A program made the translations under genes and the position numbers. A stretch of 64,000 nucleotides of DNA from Shewanella metallivivens (GTDB lineage: Bacteria; Pseudomonadota; Gammaproteobacteria; Enterobacterales; Shewanellaceae). Position 1 is the first letter of the stretch. Each line of letters begins with the position of its first letter. Where the stretch lies: the NCBI RefSeq assembly GCF_028750675.1, contig NZ_JAQQPZ010000003.1, positions 62,001 to 126,000 of the forward strand. Reading direction: 5' to 3'. Shown piece after piece: positions 30,129 to 39,175 of the stretch. Under the pieces are notes generated by a model, which was not told the DNA's origin, did not search any database, and was given only the letters and a program-made list of their open reading frames with translations.

Positions 30129-30803
30129 TTAAAAAGGCCACCAGTCGCTCATGAAAAACGAATTCAACCAACCCACTTTTTGTGAGTCTGCAAATGAACC
30201 GGTGCCACTGTATTGAATACGGGCATTGGCCACTCGGGTTGAATCGATGGTGTTGTCTGGGTTGATGTCTTGGCTGCGAACAATGCCAGTAACGCGAATA
30301 AACTCATCACCGTTGTTAATTGATATCCACTTTTCACCGCGAATAACGAGGTTGCCATTGCTTAACACCTGCATGACGTTGGCCGAAATGCTGCCGTCTA
30401 AACTGTTAGATTGATCAGCGTCGGCTTCGCGGGTGGTGTTGATGCTATCGGAATAGCCTAAATCAAGTGGAATACCATTAATGGTGACGTTTTTACCGCC
30501 GGCATAAACGGGTTCGACATTAAGGTCACTGCCTTTAGAGATTTCATTATTTGCGCTTTTTTTCGCTTGAGTAGACTCTTTTAACGTAACAGTAATGATA
30601 TCGCCAACGCGATGAGCACGAATGTCGGAGTACAAGCTCGATGCTTGAGTATCAAGAAAAATAGATCCCGAAGCGGCAACTTGCGTCGGCGGCGTATCAG
30701 GGTAAACCGGCGCATAGTATGGGTCATCAGCAATCGGCTTTTTTTGTGTAGAGCTGCAGCCAACCAATAAAATCATCGACGCTAACGTAATATATTTAAT
30801 CAT
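30129..30803 (-). CDS. flgH: FlgH, L-ring lipoprotein
   Basis: FlgH forms the outer-membrane L ring. The 224-residue precursor has a lipoprotein signal with lipobox LVGC (residue 16 Cys), then the conserved [21 protein letters not shown] and [24 protein letters not shown]. Length is normal. It lies between flgG and flgI in the rod/ring operon. Confidence 0.97.
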   Translation of the reverse strand: MIKYITLASMILLVGCSSTQKKPIADDPYYAPVYPDTPPTQVAASGSIFLDTQASSLYSDIRAHRVGDIITVTLKESTQAKKSANNEISKGSDLNVEPVYAGGKNVTINGIPLDLGYSDSINTTREADADQSNSLDGSISANVMQVLSNGNLVIRGEKWISINNGDEFIRVTGIVRSQDINPDNTIDSTRVANARIQYSGTGSFADSQKVGWLNSFFMSDWWPF

Positions 30804-30812
30804 GATAACTCC

Positions 30813-31601
30813 TTAGAGGTTCTGATTAACGTAAGACAGCATTTGGTCAACCGCTGAAATCACTTTTGAGTTCATCTCGTAAATACGTTGACCTTGAATC
30901 AAATTGACTAGCTCTTCTGTCACGTTAACGTTAGAGGTTTCTAGCGCCCCTTGACGAATAGCGCCTAAACCATCTTGTGAGGCAGTACCTTGAATAGGCG
31001 TACCACTGGCACCGGTTTCGGTGTAAAGGTTTTGCCCTAATGGGTCTAGCCCTGACGGATTGATAAAGTCTGTCATGGTGAGCTGACCAATAACCTGGCT
31101 TTCTGCGGTACCCGGGATTTGCACTGACACTTCACCTTCAGCAGACACCGTGATACTGGTTGCATCGTCAGGCACCGTAATGGCTGGCTGCACAACATAA
31201 CCTGAACCTGGGGTCACAATTTGGCCGGTATCGTCCAAACTAAATTGCCCATTACGGGTGTAAGCTGCGGTGCCGTCTGGCATTTGCACTTCAAAAAAGC
31301 CAGAGCCTTCAATCATTAAATCTAATGAATTGTCGGTGGTTAACATGCTGCCCTGGGTAAACATTTTTTGGGTGGCAACCACTTTAGTACCTGCGCCAAT
31401 GTTTAGGCCATTAGGTAGTTTGGTGTTGTCTGCACTGACACCACCGGCTTGATTGACGGTTTGATACAACAAATCTTCAAACACCGCGCGACTTTTTTTG
31501 AATCCTACCGTACTGGCGTTAGCCACGTTGTTAGAAATAACCGAGATGTTGGTTTGTTGGGCATCGACACCGGTTTTACTTATCCATAACGCTGGAATCA
31601 T
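30813..31601 (-). CDS. flgG: FlgG, distal rod protein
   Basis: FlgG builds the distal rod. The 262-residue product starts MIPALWISKTGVDAQQTNIS and has the rod motif NVANASTVGFKKSRAVFEDL, the FlgG-specific DNSLDLMIEGSGFFEVQMPDG and a C-terminal EELVNLIQGQRIYEMNSKVI. Length and position after flgF fit. Confidence 0.97.
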   Translation of the reverse strand: MIPALWISKTGVDAQQTNISVISNNVANASTVGFKKSRAVFEDLLYQTVNQAGGVSADNTKLPNGLNIGAGTKVVATQKMFTQGSMLTTDNSLDLMIEGSGFFEVQMPDGTAAYTRNGQFSLDDTGQIVTPGSGYVVQPAITVPDDATSITVSAEGEVSVQIPGTAESQVIGQLTMTDFINPSGLDPLGQNLYTETGASGTPIQGTASQDGLGAIRQGALETSNVNVTEELVNLIQGQRIYEMNSKVISAVDQMLSYVNQNL

Positions 31602-31612
31602 AACTATTACTC

Positions 31613-32356
31613 CTAACTAATTCTCATCAAGGAAGTCGACGCGCGATCAATCTCTTCGGCGTTCTTCATCATTTTGACTTGCATTTCGTATTGACGTTGA
31701 ATGTCAATCATCGCGACCATTTCATGCACCGAGTTGACGTTACTGCCTTCAACCGCGCCACTTTCTACTTCAACATTAGGGTCATTTGGGGCATTGCCGC
31801 CGGCCATGAGACGAAATAAACCGTCTTCACCGCGCATCATTTGATTGTTACCTGGGTTAACCAGTTTGATGCGAGCAACTTCTTCAATCACTTCTGCTGT
31901 CGCGCCTTGTGGCCTAACAGAGATAATACCGTTGGCGGCAATTTCGACTTTTTCAATTGGCAACGGTAATACGATTGGCCCTGCATCTCCCATCACGGGG
32001 CGATTACTGCTGTTAAGCAACAAACCTGTACTGTCAAATTTTAAACTGCCGGCACGGGTGTAGGCTTCAGAGCCATCTGCCGCTTGAACGGCTAACCAAC
32101 CATCGCCTTTAACGGCAACATCTAAGTTACGGCCTGTTGTGACAATGGGGCCACTTTCAAAGTTAGTGCCAGGGCTTTCAATCATCGAGAAAACACGACT
32201 CGGCAAACCTTCACCAAACGCTTGCATAGCACGAGCTTGCGTCATGTCAGCTTTAAAACCGTCAGTATTGGCGTTGGCAAGGTTGTTAGCACTGACCGCT
32301 AAGGCATTCATGCCTTGCTTAGCGCCAGTCATGGCAACATAAAGAAATTTGTCCAT
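31613..32356 (-). CDS. flgF: FlgF, proximal rod protein
   Basis: FlgF is a rod subunit. The 247-residue product starts MDKFLYVAMTGAKQGMNALA and has NNLANANTDGFKADMTQARA and a C-terminal VHEMVAMIDIQRQYEMQVKM. The start at 32356 has GGAG six bases upstream. A TTG five codons earlier is in frame but overlaps the ribosome site. First gene of flgFGHIJKL, behind a sigma-54 promoter. Confidence 0.95.
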   Translation of the reverse strand: MDKFLYVAMTGAKQGMNALAVSANNLANANTDGFKADMTQARAMQAFGEGLPSRVFSMIESPGTNFESGPIVTTGRNLDVAVKGDGWLAVQAADGSEAYTRAGSLKFDSTGLLLNSSNRPVMGDAGPIVLPLPIEKVEIAANGIISVRPQGATAEVIEEVARIKLVNPGNNQMMRGEDGLFRLMAGGNAPNDPNVEVESGAVEGSNVNSVHEMVAMIDIQRQYEMQVKMMKNAEEIDRASTSLMRIS

Positions 32357-32403
32357 TTGCTGCTCCGTCAAACTTTCTACAAAAATAACATATGCAGTGA
32401 TAA

Positions 32404-32420
32404 AGCAAGCATCGTGCCAA
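32404..32420 (-). promoter_or_regulatory. sigma-54 promoter for flgFGHIJKL
   Basis: The minus strand reads TTGGCACGATGCTTGCT, with exact TTGGCAC and TTGCT boxes and GG-N10-GC spacing, about 50 bases before flgF. Confidence 0.88.
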
Positions 32421-32550
32421 CGAAACTTACTTAGACAGCTCTAAATTTAATATGTTGAATATAAAGGAGTTAAGCTAATAGGAAGATGTGACTAAGAGTC
32501 AAAAAAACAGCAGTAGTACGGTAAAAGATGTGAGGTAAACTTAACATGGC

Positions 32551-32578
32551 AAGGTGTTGCCGATAACGGCAACACCTT
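32551..32578. terminator. strong hairpin between flgE and flgF
   Basis: A perfect 12-base inverted repeat (AAGGTGTTGCCG / CGGCAACACCTT) with loop ATAA lies 30 bases after the flgE stop. There is no T run on the minus-strand exit side, so it may act as a transcript end stabiliser or partial terminator for flgBCDE rather than a classic terminator. Confidence 0.65.
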
Positions 32579-32607
32579 GTGTGTTAATCAAACATAGTGA
32601 GTAAAGA

Positions 32608-33963
32608 TTAACGGATCTGTAGTACTGTTTGGTTTAGGGTATTGTTCACTTCAAGGGTACGAGAGTTAGCCTGGAAATTACGCTGAGCCGAGATTAAATC
32701 TACCAATTCGGTGGTTAAATCTACGTTAGATTGCTCAAGTGCAGATGACTGAATACCACCAAACGTACCGCTATTTGCTTCACCGGCTAATGCTTCGCCT
32801 GAATCTAAACTGGCTTTCCATGACGTATTACCCACCTGGGTTAATCCTTGCTCGTTAGCAAAACGCACTAAGGCAACACGGGCTAACGGTACGGTTGAAC
32901 CATTACTGTAACTGGCGGTGATTAAACCATCTGAACCAATACCCACATTGGTTAAACGGCCCACGGTAATACCGTCCTGGCTTAATGCCGTGACTTCAAA
33001 TGGCGACGAATATTGAGTTGGGCTATCAAATCTCACTTCAATGGTTTGCGTACCATCGGCGCCCGGATCTAGCACTCCAGCACCCGTAGACCCAAGAGTT
33101 ATCGTCGTAATAGGGTCAGGATCGCTTCCGGTGTAAGCGCCTACATCATTAAATGTCAACACCGAACCATTCCAAGTCCCCGCACTGGCTGTACCTGTTC
33201 CATCAGAAACACCATCGCCGTCAGTATCAGTGTTATATGTTCCGACGCTATCCACACTAACAGGCTCACCGTCTACTGCATAAAATGCCACCCAATTACT
33301 CTCACCGGTGAGTGATGCATTAGTTGGCTTAACAAAATAAGTGGTCATGATATGAGACTCACCTAATGAGTCATAAATGGTCACCGAGGTTGAGTTGTTA
33401 TAGGTATCTGAGTTATCAGGATCAAAGGAAGCTGGATCTAACGCCTCTTCACCCACATTAAGGTTCATTTGCATCTCAACAAGCCCAGTTTTAACTGGAC
33501 TACCTGCCGTATCAGGAATTTGAATGGGCTGGGTTGTGGTTAAACTCACTGAAGTAGAGTTCCCTTCATCATCGACAGGGAAGCCTTGTAAAAAGTTACC
33601 TGCTGCATCAACCATATAGTTGTCTGAATCAACTTTAAATGCACCAGCGCGAGTATAAGATAAATCTTGAGTGCCTACACCCGACGACGTAACAAAAAAG
33701 CCACCGCCGCTGATCGCCATATCCAATGAGTTGCTGGTAAATTGTAAACTGCCTTGATGAAATTGCTGCGCAACTTGAGTGGTTGTTACCCCGCCGCCGA
33801 CAGCCGTTTTGCTGTTAGAAAAAATCGAGTTGGCATACACGTCGGCAAACTCAGCACGTGACTCTTTAAAGCCGACTGTGTTGACGTTAGCAATGTTGTT
33901 TGCTGTTGTATTTAAGTCTTTTTGCGCGGCAGAGATACCACTCAGAGCAATGTTAAATGACAT
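32608..33963 (-). CDS. flgE: FlgE, hook protein
   Basis: FlgE polymerises into the hook. The 451-residue product starts MSFNIALSGISAAQKDLNTT, has NNIANVNTVGFKESRAEFAD, and ends with the typical VDLTTELVDLISAQRNFQAN region. The variable D2 region at about residues 180-300 contains DTDGDGVSDG at residues 246-255, a perfect DxDxDGxxD calcium-loop pattern that is not part of the general hook-protein family. It lies 60 bases after flgD. Confidence 0.96.
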   Translation of the reverse strand: MSFNIALSGISAAQKDLNTTANNIANVNTVGFKESRAEFADVYANSIFSNSKTAVGGGVTTTQVAQQFHQGSLQFTSNSLDMAISGGGFFVTSSGVGTQDLSYTRAGAFKVDSDNYMVDAAGNFLQGFPVDDEGNSTSVSLTTTQPIQIPDTAGSPVKTGLVEMQMNLNVGEEALDPASFDPDNSDTYNNSTSVTIYDSLGESHIMTTYFVKPTNASLTGESNWVAFYAVDGEPVSVDSVGTYNTDTDGDGVSDGTGTASAGTWNGSVLTFNDVGAYTGSDPDPITTITLGSTGAGVLDPGADGTQTIEVRFDSPTQYSSPFEVTALSQDGITVGRLTNVGIGSDGLITASYSNGSTVPLARVALVRFANEQGLTQVGNTSWKASLDSGEALAGEANSGTFGGIQSSALEQSNVDLTTELVDLISAQRNFQANSRTLEVNNTLNQTVLQIR

Positions 33964-34023
33964 AATTCACCTCAAATGTTTAATTCAAAATCTACAGGCT
34001 AGTTCAGCACTCAGTAAATATTG

Positions 34024-34803
34024 TTAAGTTTCAGATACGGCAAGTACGTCAGTTAACTTAATACCGCCGACACCGCGCAAATTCAAAATAGCCCCTGTTG
34101 CTGAAGTGCCTAATGACACACTGCTAACATGAGCATAAGTAGATACCGCTAACTCTTGTGCTTCACCGTCCACTTTTCCGCTGGCTTTAATTGAATACAA
34201 GCCTTCTTCCACTGGAGAACCATTTTTATCTAAACCGTCCCATGACACATCGATGTTTCCGCCTGCACTGCCGTCGACACTAAAGGTTTTAATCACCTGC
34301 CCCGATTGGTCTTCAACACTAACAGTGATTTTATCGATAGCCGATGGGGTACTGATAACACCGTTAATATTTGGGCTTTCAGCTGAAATAGCCCCTGTAT
34401 CAGATGGAACAAGTACCTTACGCCCCACTAAGCCCGAGGCTTGTAAAGCCTGACTTGAACTCATTACCGTGTTGAGATTTAAAATCTCATCATTAAGATT
34501 AGAGATACCATCAACGGTTGAAAACGATGCCATTTGGGCAATCATTTGATCGTTATCGACTGGTTCAAAGGGGTCTTGCATTGATAACTGTTGGCTGAGC
34601 AATGCGAAAAAGTCTTCCTGTTTCAGCATTTGATCATTCGCTTCAGGTATCGCACTTTCTTCAGGTAACCTAATCGAATCAAGGAACGAGTTACCCGTTG
34701 TTGTCGTTGTGCTTTGTACCGAACTTTTTGTCACCGCACTCGTATTGGTCGTACTACTGGATGCTTGCGGTAAAGACTGACTGTAAGAATTAATTAGGCT
34801 CAT
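34024..34803 (-). CDS. flgD: FlgD, hook cap / assembly scaffold
   Basis: FlgD caps the growing hook. The 259-residue product has a disordered Ser/Thr-rich N-terminus and the conserved FlgD motif (LKQEDFFALLSQQLSMQDPFEP followed by DNDQMIAQMASFS). FlgD-Ig/Tudor-type domains follow, with SWDGLDKNGSPVEEGLYSIKA. Between flgC (23 bases upstream) and flgE. Confidence 0.95.
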   Translation of the reverse strand: MSLINSYSQSLPQASSSTTNTSAVTKSSVQSTTTTTGNSFLDSIRLPEESAIPEANDQMLKQEDFFALLSQQLSMQDPFEPVDNDQMIAQMASFSTVDGISNLNDEILNLNTVMSSSQALQASGLVGRKVLVPSDTGAISAESPNINGVISTPSAIDKITVSVEDQSGQVIKTFSVDGSAGGNIDVSWDGLDKNGSPVEEGLYSIKASGKVDGEAQELAVSTYAHVSSVSLGTSATGAILNLRGVGGIKLTDVLAVSET

Positions 34804-34826
34804 AGCTGCCTCCTTGAAAAATCAAA

Positions 34827-35243
34827 CTATTTACCCATATTCAATGTTTGTTGCAGCATGGATTTTGTCGCATCTGCTACTTGCACATTCATTTGGTAAG
34901 ATCGCGAAGCAGAAATCATGTCTGCCATTTCTTCCATTACATTAACGTTTGGCTTGTAAATAAACCCATCACCATCAGCCAGCGGATGGCTTGGCGAATA
35001 TTCTTTTATTAGAGGTTTGTCGCTTTCAACAATGCCTTTGACTGACACCCCTGGCGATTGATTTTGTTGGCTGTTGGCTTTGGCCATTTCAGCTTCAAAC
35101 ACAGGATGTCGCGCACGGTAAGTTTTATCGACGCTACTCGAAACAGAGTCAGCATTGGCTATGTTACTGGCAGTGGTGTTGAGCCTGACAGATTGCGCTG
35201 ACATTCCAGAACCAGAAACATTAAAAATATTGTATAAACTCAT
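34827..35243 (-). CDS. flgC: FlgC, proximal rod protein
   Basis: Rod subunit of 138 residues. It starts MSLYNIFNVSGSGMSAQSVR and has ASNIANADSVSSSVDKTYRA. The FlgC-type SPSHPLADGDGFIYKPNVNV is followed by EMADMISASRSYQMNVQVAD. It starts 2 bases after flgB. Confidence 0.96.
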   Translation of the reverse strand: MSLYNIFNVSGSGMSAQSVRLNTTASNIANADSVSSSVDKTYRARHPVFEAEMAKANSQQNQSPGVSVKGIVESDKPLIKEYSPSHPLADGDGFIYKPNVNVMEEMADMISASRSYQMNVQVADATKSMLQQTLNMGK

Positions 35244-35245
35244 GA

Positions 35246-35644
35246 TTAATCACCTCGCAATGCTTTACGCATGCCACTAAATTTACTTTCAAGAAAACCC
35301 AGTGACATTTGATATTCGAGCGCATTTTGCATAAATGCAGTCTGTTCTTTTTGCGTATCAACGGTATTGCCATCGCCTGTGTCAGCTTGATTTGGCACGC
35401 GATATTGCACGTGCTGCTGCGTTAATGACGTTAAATCAAAATGTTTTTCTGTGGTTTGGCTCATGCTTAAGCCTTTTTGCTGAGACGTGGCCGCTTGCAT
35501 AGCCGATGCAAAGTCTACGTCTCGCGCTTTGTAGTGAGGAGTATTGGCATTGGCGATATTACTTGAAATCACTTCAGCTCTTTGCGCACGCACGCCCAAA
35601 GAATATTGGTGAACACCTAATGCATTATCGAAATTAATCGCCAT
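35246..35644 (-). CDS. flgB: FlgB, proximal rod protein
   Basis: Rod subunit of 132 residues. It starts MAINFDNALGVHQYSLGVRA and has ISSNIANANTPHYKARDVDF, then a C-terminal FMQNALEYQMSLGFLESKFS. First gene of flgBCDE, about 35 bases after a sigma-54 site. Confidence 0.96.
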   Translation of the reverse strand: MAINFDNALGVHQYSLGVRAQRAEVISSNIANANTPHYKARDVDFASAMQAATSQQKGLSMSQTTEKHFDLTSLTQQHVQYRVPNQADTGDGNTVDTQKEQTAFMQNALEYQMSLGFLESKFSGMRKALRGD

Positions 35645-35678
35645 AAAATTGCCTCCGTCAGCTAACTGATAGAATTAA

Positions 35679-35695
35679 AGCAAGGGTTATGCCAA
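35679..35695 (-). promoter_or_regulatory. sigma-54 promoter for flgBCDE
   Basis: The minus strand reads TTGGCATAACCCTTGCT, with GG-N10-GC spacing and a TTGCT -12 box, directly upstream of flgB. Confidence 0.82.
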
Positions 35696-35780
35696 CAATT
35701 TAAATATTAGGATAAACGATATTAAAAACGAACATGCCGACGAACGCCGGCATGAGATAAATTATAAACCATTAATTTAG

Positions 35781-36614
35781 CTAAACTTTTTTCTGGTAAT
35801 AAATACCTGGGTTACAACGAACCATGTTAAATTCTTCGGTTAAACCGGCAATAGATTCTGACGCACCTAAAAATAAAATCCCTTTTGGATTTAGCGCGGC
35901 AGCAAATTGCCGCAAGATTTTTGCTTTTGCCTCTGGAGCAAAGTAAATCAGCACATTACGGCAAAAAATAATGTCGTATTTACCTAATAAGCTATAACTT
36001 TCAAGGAGATTGTGTGCTCTAAAATTAACTAAACGCTTTACATTATCTTTCACTTTCATGTTGCCTGACGGTAAAGCATCAAAAAACTGACGCTTTCGCT
36101 CATCAGACAAACCACGTGCTAACGCTAAACTGTCGTACTCAGCATTTTTACAGCGCTCAAGCATTGATGGTGATAAGTCCGTAGCTTGAATTGATGCACC
36201 GCCACTTAATGCGCCAGGTTTACGTTGTTGATACTCTAAAACCGTCATTGCCAACGAGTAGGGCTCTTGACCCGATGAGCAGGCAGCAGACCAAATTTTT
36301 AATGGTCGCCCGAGCTTGCTGTATTCAGGTAATAGTGTGTTGTGTAATAACTCAAAAGGATAACGGTCACGAAACCATAATGTTTCATTAGTGGTCATCG
36401 CATCAATAACTTCAGCACGTAACTGACGTTCAGTCGGTTTCATCGACTTTTTAACCACCTCTGATAATGACGGTAAATTATGTTTACCCATCAAAGGAGC
36501 CAAACGGCTACGCACTAAATATTGTTTATTCTCGCCTAACACAATACCGCTATGCTGCTCTAAAAACAGCCTAAATTGATTGTACTCTGCTTCAGCAAGT
36601 GATTTATCTGTCAC
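35781..36614 (-). CDS. cheR: CheR, chemoreceptor methyltransferase
   Basis: CheR methylates glutamates of chemoreceptors using S-adenosylmethionine. The 277-residue product has the N-terminal helical domain and TTNETLWFRDRYPFELLHNT. The SAM-binding stretch IWSAACSSGQEPYSLAM is followed by the catalytic-region YDIIFCRNVLIYF and LFLGASESI. It follows cheV by 55 bases, the usual cheV-cheR pair next to flgB in vibrios and shewanellae. Confidence 0.95.
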   Translation of the reverse strand: MTDKSLAEAEYNQFRLFLEQHSGIVLGENKQYLVRSRLAPLMGKHNLPSLSEVVKKSMKPTERQLRAEVIDAMTTNETLWFRDRYPFELLHNTLLPEYSKLGRPLKIWSAACSSGQEPYSLAMTVLEYQQRKPGALSGGASIQATDLSPSMLERCKNAEYDSLALARGLSDERKRQFFDALPSGNMKVKDNVKRLVNFRAHNLLESYSLLGKYDIIFCRNVLIYFAPEAKAKILRQFAAALNPKGILFLGASESIAGLTEEFNMVRCNPGIYYQKKV

Positions 36615-36669
36615 ATTATCATCCTAAAATAAGTAAGCTTTTATACGCTTAACAACTCAACCATTGTCA

Positions 36670-37590
36670 TTATAAACTCAAATGCTTATTTACCGCAGCG
36701 GCTAATTCATCTGGGTTAAATTTAGCGATAAAATCATTTGCACCTACTTTTTGAACCATTGCTTGGTTAAATACCCCACTGAGCGATGTATGCAGTACCA
36801 CTTTGATGTTTTTCAATTTAGGATCGTCACGGATTTCAGCGGTTAAAGTGTAGCCGTCCATTTCTGGCATTTCGATATCAGAAATAATTAACGGAATTTC
36901 GTGCGACACGTCATCCATTTCACTGGCAATACTCTTAAGCTTATCTAACGCTTCTTTTCCGTCTTTGGCGGTATCAATTTGTAGGTTTAATGATTCTAAC
37001 GAGCGGATAATCTGCTTACGCGCAACCGCTGAGTCGTCAATAACCATAATATGGTAATGCTGTTCTCTGTCGATAGTCAGTGTTTCATTCACTTCTTTAC
37101 TGATGGCTGTTTTTACTGGAGATATTTCATCAAGAATTTTTTCAACATCTAAAATCTCAACTAACTCACCTTCAATTTCAGTCACTGCGGTTAAGTAAGA
37201 ATAACGACCAGCCCCCTGAGGAGGAGGCATAATCGCCGACCAATTCATGTTGATGATTCGCTCTACAGAGCTCACCAAAAAGCCTTGTACGCTGCGGTTA
37301 TATTCAGAAATGATGATAAAACAATTTTCGGTAGAGGCTAACGGACGACCGCCCGTTGCTGCGCTTAAATCAATCACAGAAATGGTTGCACCACGAATGT
37401 GAGCAATACCTTTAACAAATGGGTTTAACTTAGGTAATGTTGTTAATGGCGGACATTGCAGAACTTCTTTTACTTTAAACACGTTAATGCCAAAGCGTTG
37501 ACGGCCATTAAGTCTAAATAGCAGTAACTCTAATCTGTTTTGCCCAACAAGCTGGGTACGTTTATTTACTGATTCTAAAATGCTCGACAT
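36670..37590 (-). CDS. cheV: CheV, CheW-receiver coupling protein
   Basis: CheV couples receptors to CheA and adjusts gain by phosphorylation. The 306-residue product has an N-terminal CheW domain (GINVFKVKEVLQCPPLTTLPKL; PFVKGIAHIRGATISVIDLS). The C-terminal receiver has the acidic pair in MVIDDSAVARKQII and the phospho-acceptor in LIISDIEMPEMDG; the conserved Thr/Ser and Lys positions fall in VLHTSLSG and AKFNP. Its promoter must lie in the 260-base gap toward flgA, but I cannot fix it. Confidence 0.95.
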   Translation of the reverse strand: MSSILESVNKRTQLVGQNRLELLLFRLNGRQRFGINVFKVKEVLQCPPLTTLPKLNPFVKGIAHIRGATISVIDLSAATGGRPLASTENCFIIISEYNRSVQGFLVSSVERIINMNWSAIMPPPQGAGRYSYLTAVTEIEGELVEILDVEKILDEISPVKTAISKEVNETLTIDREQHYHIMVIDDSAVARKQIIRSLESLNLQIDTAKDGKEALDKLKSIASEMDDVSHEIPLIISDIEMPEMDGYTLTAEIRDDPKLKNIKVVLHTSLSGVFNQAMVQKVGANDFIAKFNPDELAAAVNKHLSL

Positions 37591-37782
37591 ATCGCGGCCT
37601 TGTAGTTAACTGTCACCCTAAAGGATAAAATTTGTTATTAAAATTATAGTAAGCTTGGTCGTTTATCGTGGCTCATTATAATTGATACTTGGTTAGCCAC
37701 ACCCTTTATTGGTCGCTAACACGTGTTAATCATTGTATGCACGCTCCGGACGACAATACCAACCCACTAATTCAATCTAAAA
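37591..37782. other. cheV-flgA divergent intergenic region
   Basis: AT-rich region between divergent cheV and flgA. On the minus strand CTATAATTTT (around 37640-37650) could be a housekeeping -10 for cheV. The sigma-54 site of flgA begins at the right edge. No other structure is seen. Confidence 0.3.
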
Positions 37783-37799
37783 TAGGCATACAACTTGCT
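37783..37799 (+). promoter_or_regulatory. sigma-54 promoter for flgA
   Basis: The plus strand reads TAGGCATACAACTTGCT, with GG-N10-GC spacing and a consensus TTGCT -12 box. The -24 box has A for the first T of TTGG. The expected transcript start is near 37810, about 40 bases before the GGAGGG ribosome site at 37838. Confidence 0.7.
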
Positions 37800-37851
37800 T
37801 TAAACTACTTTACAAGACAATACGGTACTTTATTGACGGAGGGTAACATTG

Positions 37852-38676
37852 ATGGTTAGTCCTTATACCGTCCCGCTTTTTGTCTATCCAATACGCCATT
37901 ATGGTTTGCGTATTTATGGCTTTTCAAAGTATAGGTGTATTCTGGCAAAACAAGCTAGTATCTTCATTATGAAAGTAATTTTTTTATGTTTTTTGTGCTC
38001 ACTCTCGCTTTCTTTGCCCGCATTTGCCAGCGAAGAAGCTGTCGCTCCCTCATTATCGACCATTTATCAGTTAGCTAAAGAGGCGGTTGAAGAAAAAATA
38101 GATGTAGACTCAAATGCTAAGGTTGATATTACCCCTCAAAACCTCGAAGGGAGACTCACTCCACCGCGCTGTTACCCTCCCATATCAGTCGAATTAGCCA
38201 GCGACAGGGAAATATCTCGAAATAACACCGTAAAAATAGGTTGTGAAACACCCGATTATGATTATCCGTGGCAAATGTATTTGTCTGTAAGAGTGAGTAT
38301 TCAGTACCCTGTAGTCGTAGCGGCAGAGTTATTATCACCCGATGAAATTATTGATTATCATCATTTAAGTATTGAGTATATCGATCAATACAGTTTAAAA
38401 GGTCAGTTTTTTTCTGATGTAAAAGCGTTAATTGGTTCGCGTGTTAAGCGCAGAGTTGCTAAGGATTCACCACTAATAGGCAATAACCTGTGCTTTGTGT
38501 GTAAGGGGGACATGATTTCAATTTATGCAAAAACCGAAAGCATACAGATAAAAACATTAGGTGAGGCCTTACGTGACGGTAATATTGGTGAATCAATCCG
38601 TGTTAAAAACAGTCAAAGTAACAAACAATTAGAAGCCATAGTAATTGCCGTTGGCGAAGTTGAAGTAAGAATGTAA
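37852..38676 (+). CDS. flgA: FlgA, P-ring assembly chaperone
   Basis: FlgA is a periplasmic chaperone for FlgI. The C-terminal SAF/ChapFlgA part (residues 140-270; VVVAAELLSPDEIIDYHHLS, IGSRVKRRVAKDSPLIGNNL) is clear. Start choice is hard. ATG 37852 has a strong GGAGGG site eight bases upstream and gives 274 residues, but the natural signal peptide (MKVIFLCFLCSLSLSLPAFA) starts at an internal ATG, 37969, which has no ribosome site. Either the signal peptide has a 39-residue N-terminal extension or the first ATG opens a leader that couples to the second. Cys pairs (RCYPP, IGCETPD, LCFVCKGD) suggest disulfides. Confidence 0.85.
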   Translation: MVSPYTVPLFVYPIRHYGLRIYGFSKYRCILAKQASIFIMKVIFLCFLCSLSLSLPAFASEEAVAPSLSTIYQLAKEAVEEKIDVDSNAKVDITPQNLEGRLTPPRCYPPISVELASDREISRNNTVKIGCETPDYDYPWQMYLSVRVSIQYPVVVAAELLSPDEIIDYHHLSIEYIDQYSLKGQFFSDVKALIGSRVKRRVAKDSPLIGNNLCFVCKGDMISIYAKTESIQIKTLGEALRDGNIGESIRVKNSQSNKQLEAIVIAVGEVEVRM

Positions 38677-38683
38677 AATAGAC

Positions 38684-38710
38684 TAAAGTTTTTTCCTGGA
38701 GCGCCGATAG
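38684..38710 (+). promoter_or_regulatory. sigma-28 (FliA) promoter for flgMN
   Basis: TAAAGTTT, 11 bases, GCCGATAG: seven of eight bases in the -10 box and all of the -35 box match the consensus. It starts 8 bases after the flgA stop, so flgM has both a sigma-54 read-through and a late promoter, as in other anti-sigma genes. Confidence 0.9.
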
Positions 38711-38749
38711 CCTGTAAGGAAAACCTGATTCATTACGCTGGAGCCTCAC

Positions 38750-39079
38750 ATGGCAATTGATATTAAGCACAATACTGCGACCAATACACAGATGCGCACC
38801 GCACGTGACACGCAGTCTACTTCGCAAACAAATACCGATGCGGCGCAAAAGTCTGCAACACCGGTTAAAACTGATTCGGTTAGCATCACTTCGCAAGCTC
38901 AACAGCTGCAAGGTGCTCAAACTAAAATGGCTGCATTGCCAGAAGTCGATCAGAAAAAAGTGGCTGAAATAAAACAAGCTATCTCAGAAGGTCGCTACAA
39001 AGTTGACCCAGAAAAACTAGCAGCAAATATTGCCAGTTTTGAAGCTGAATTAAGTGGCTTATCATTCGATAAAGAGTAG
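38750..39079 (+). CDS. flgM: FlgM, anti-sigma-28 factor
   Basis: FlgM holds FliA inactive until the hook is complete and FlgM is exported. The 109-residue product has a disordered Thr/Gln-rich N-terminus and the conserved C-terminal helices (DSVSITSQAQQLQ; VDQKKVAEIKQAISEGRYKVDPEKLAANI). GGAG lies nine bases before the ATG. Followed by flgN. Confidence 0.94.
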   Translation: MAIDIKHNTATNTQMRTARDTQSTSQTNTDAAQKSATPVKTDSVSITSQAQQLQGAQTKMAALPEVDQKKVAEIKQAISEGRYKVDPEKLAANIASFEAELSGLSFDKE

Positions 39080-39175
39080 CAGTAACTCGTTACTCTTTAT
39101 GGTATTTTCAACGAACTCTTCGGTGCTTAATGGCATCATAGGAAAGTGTTGATAACGTAAATAAAAGAGTAATAT

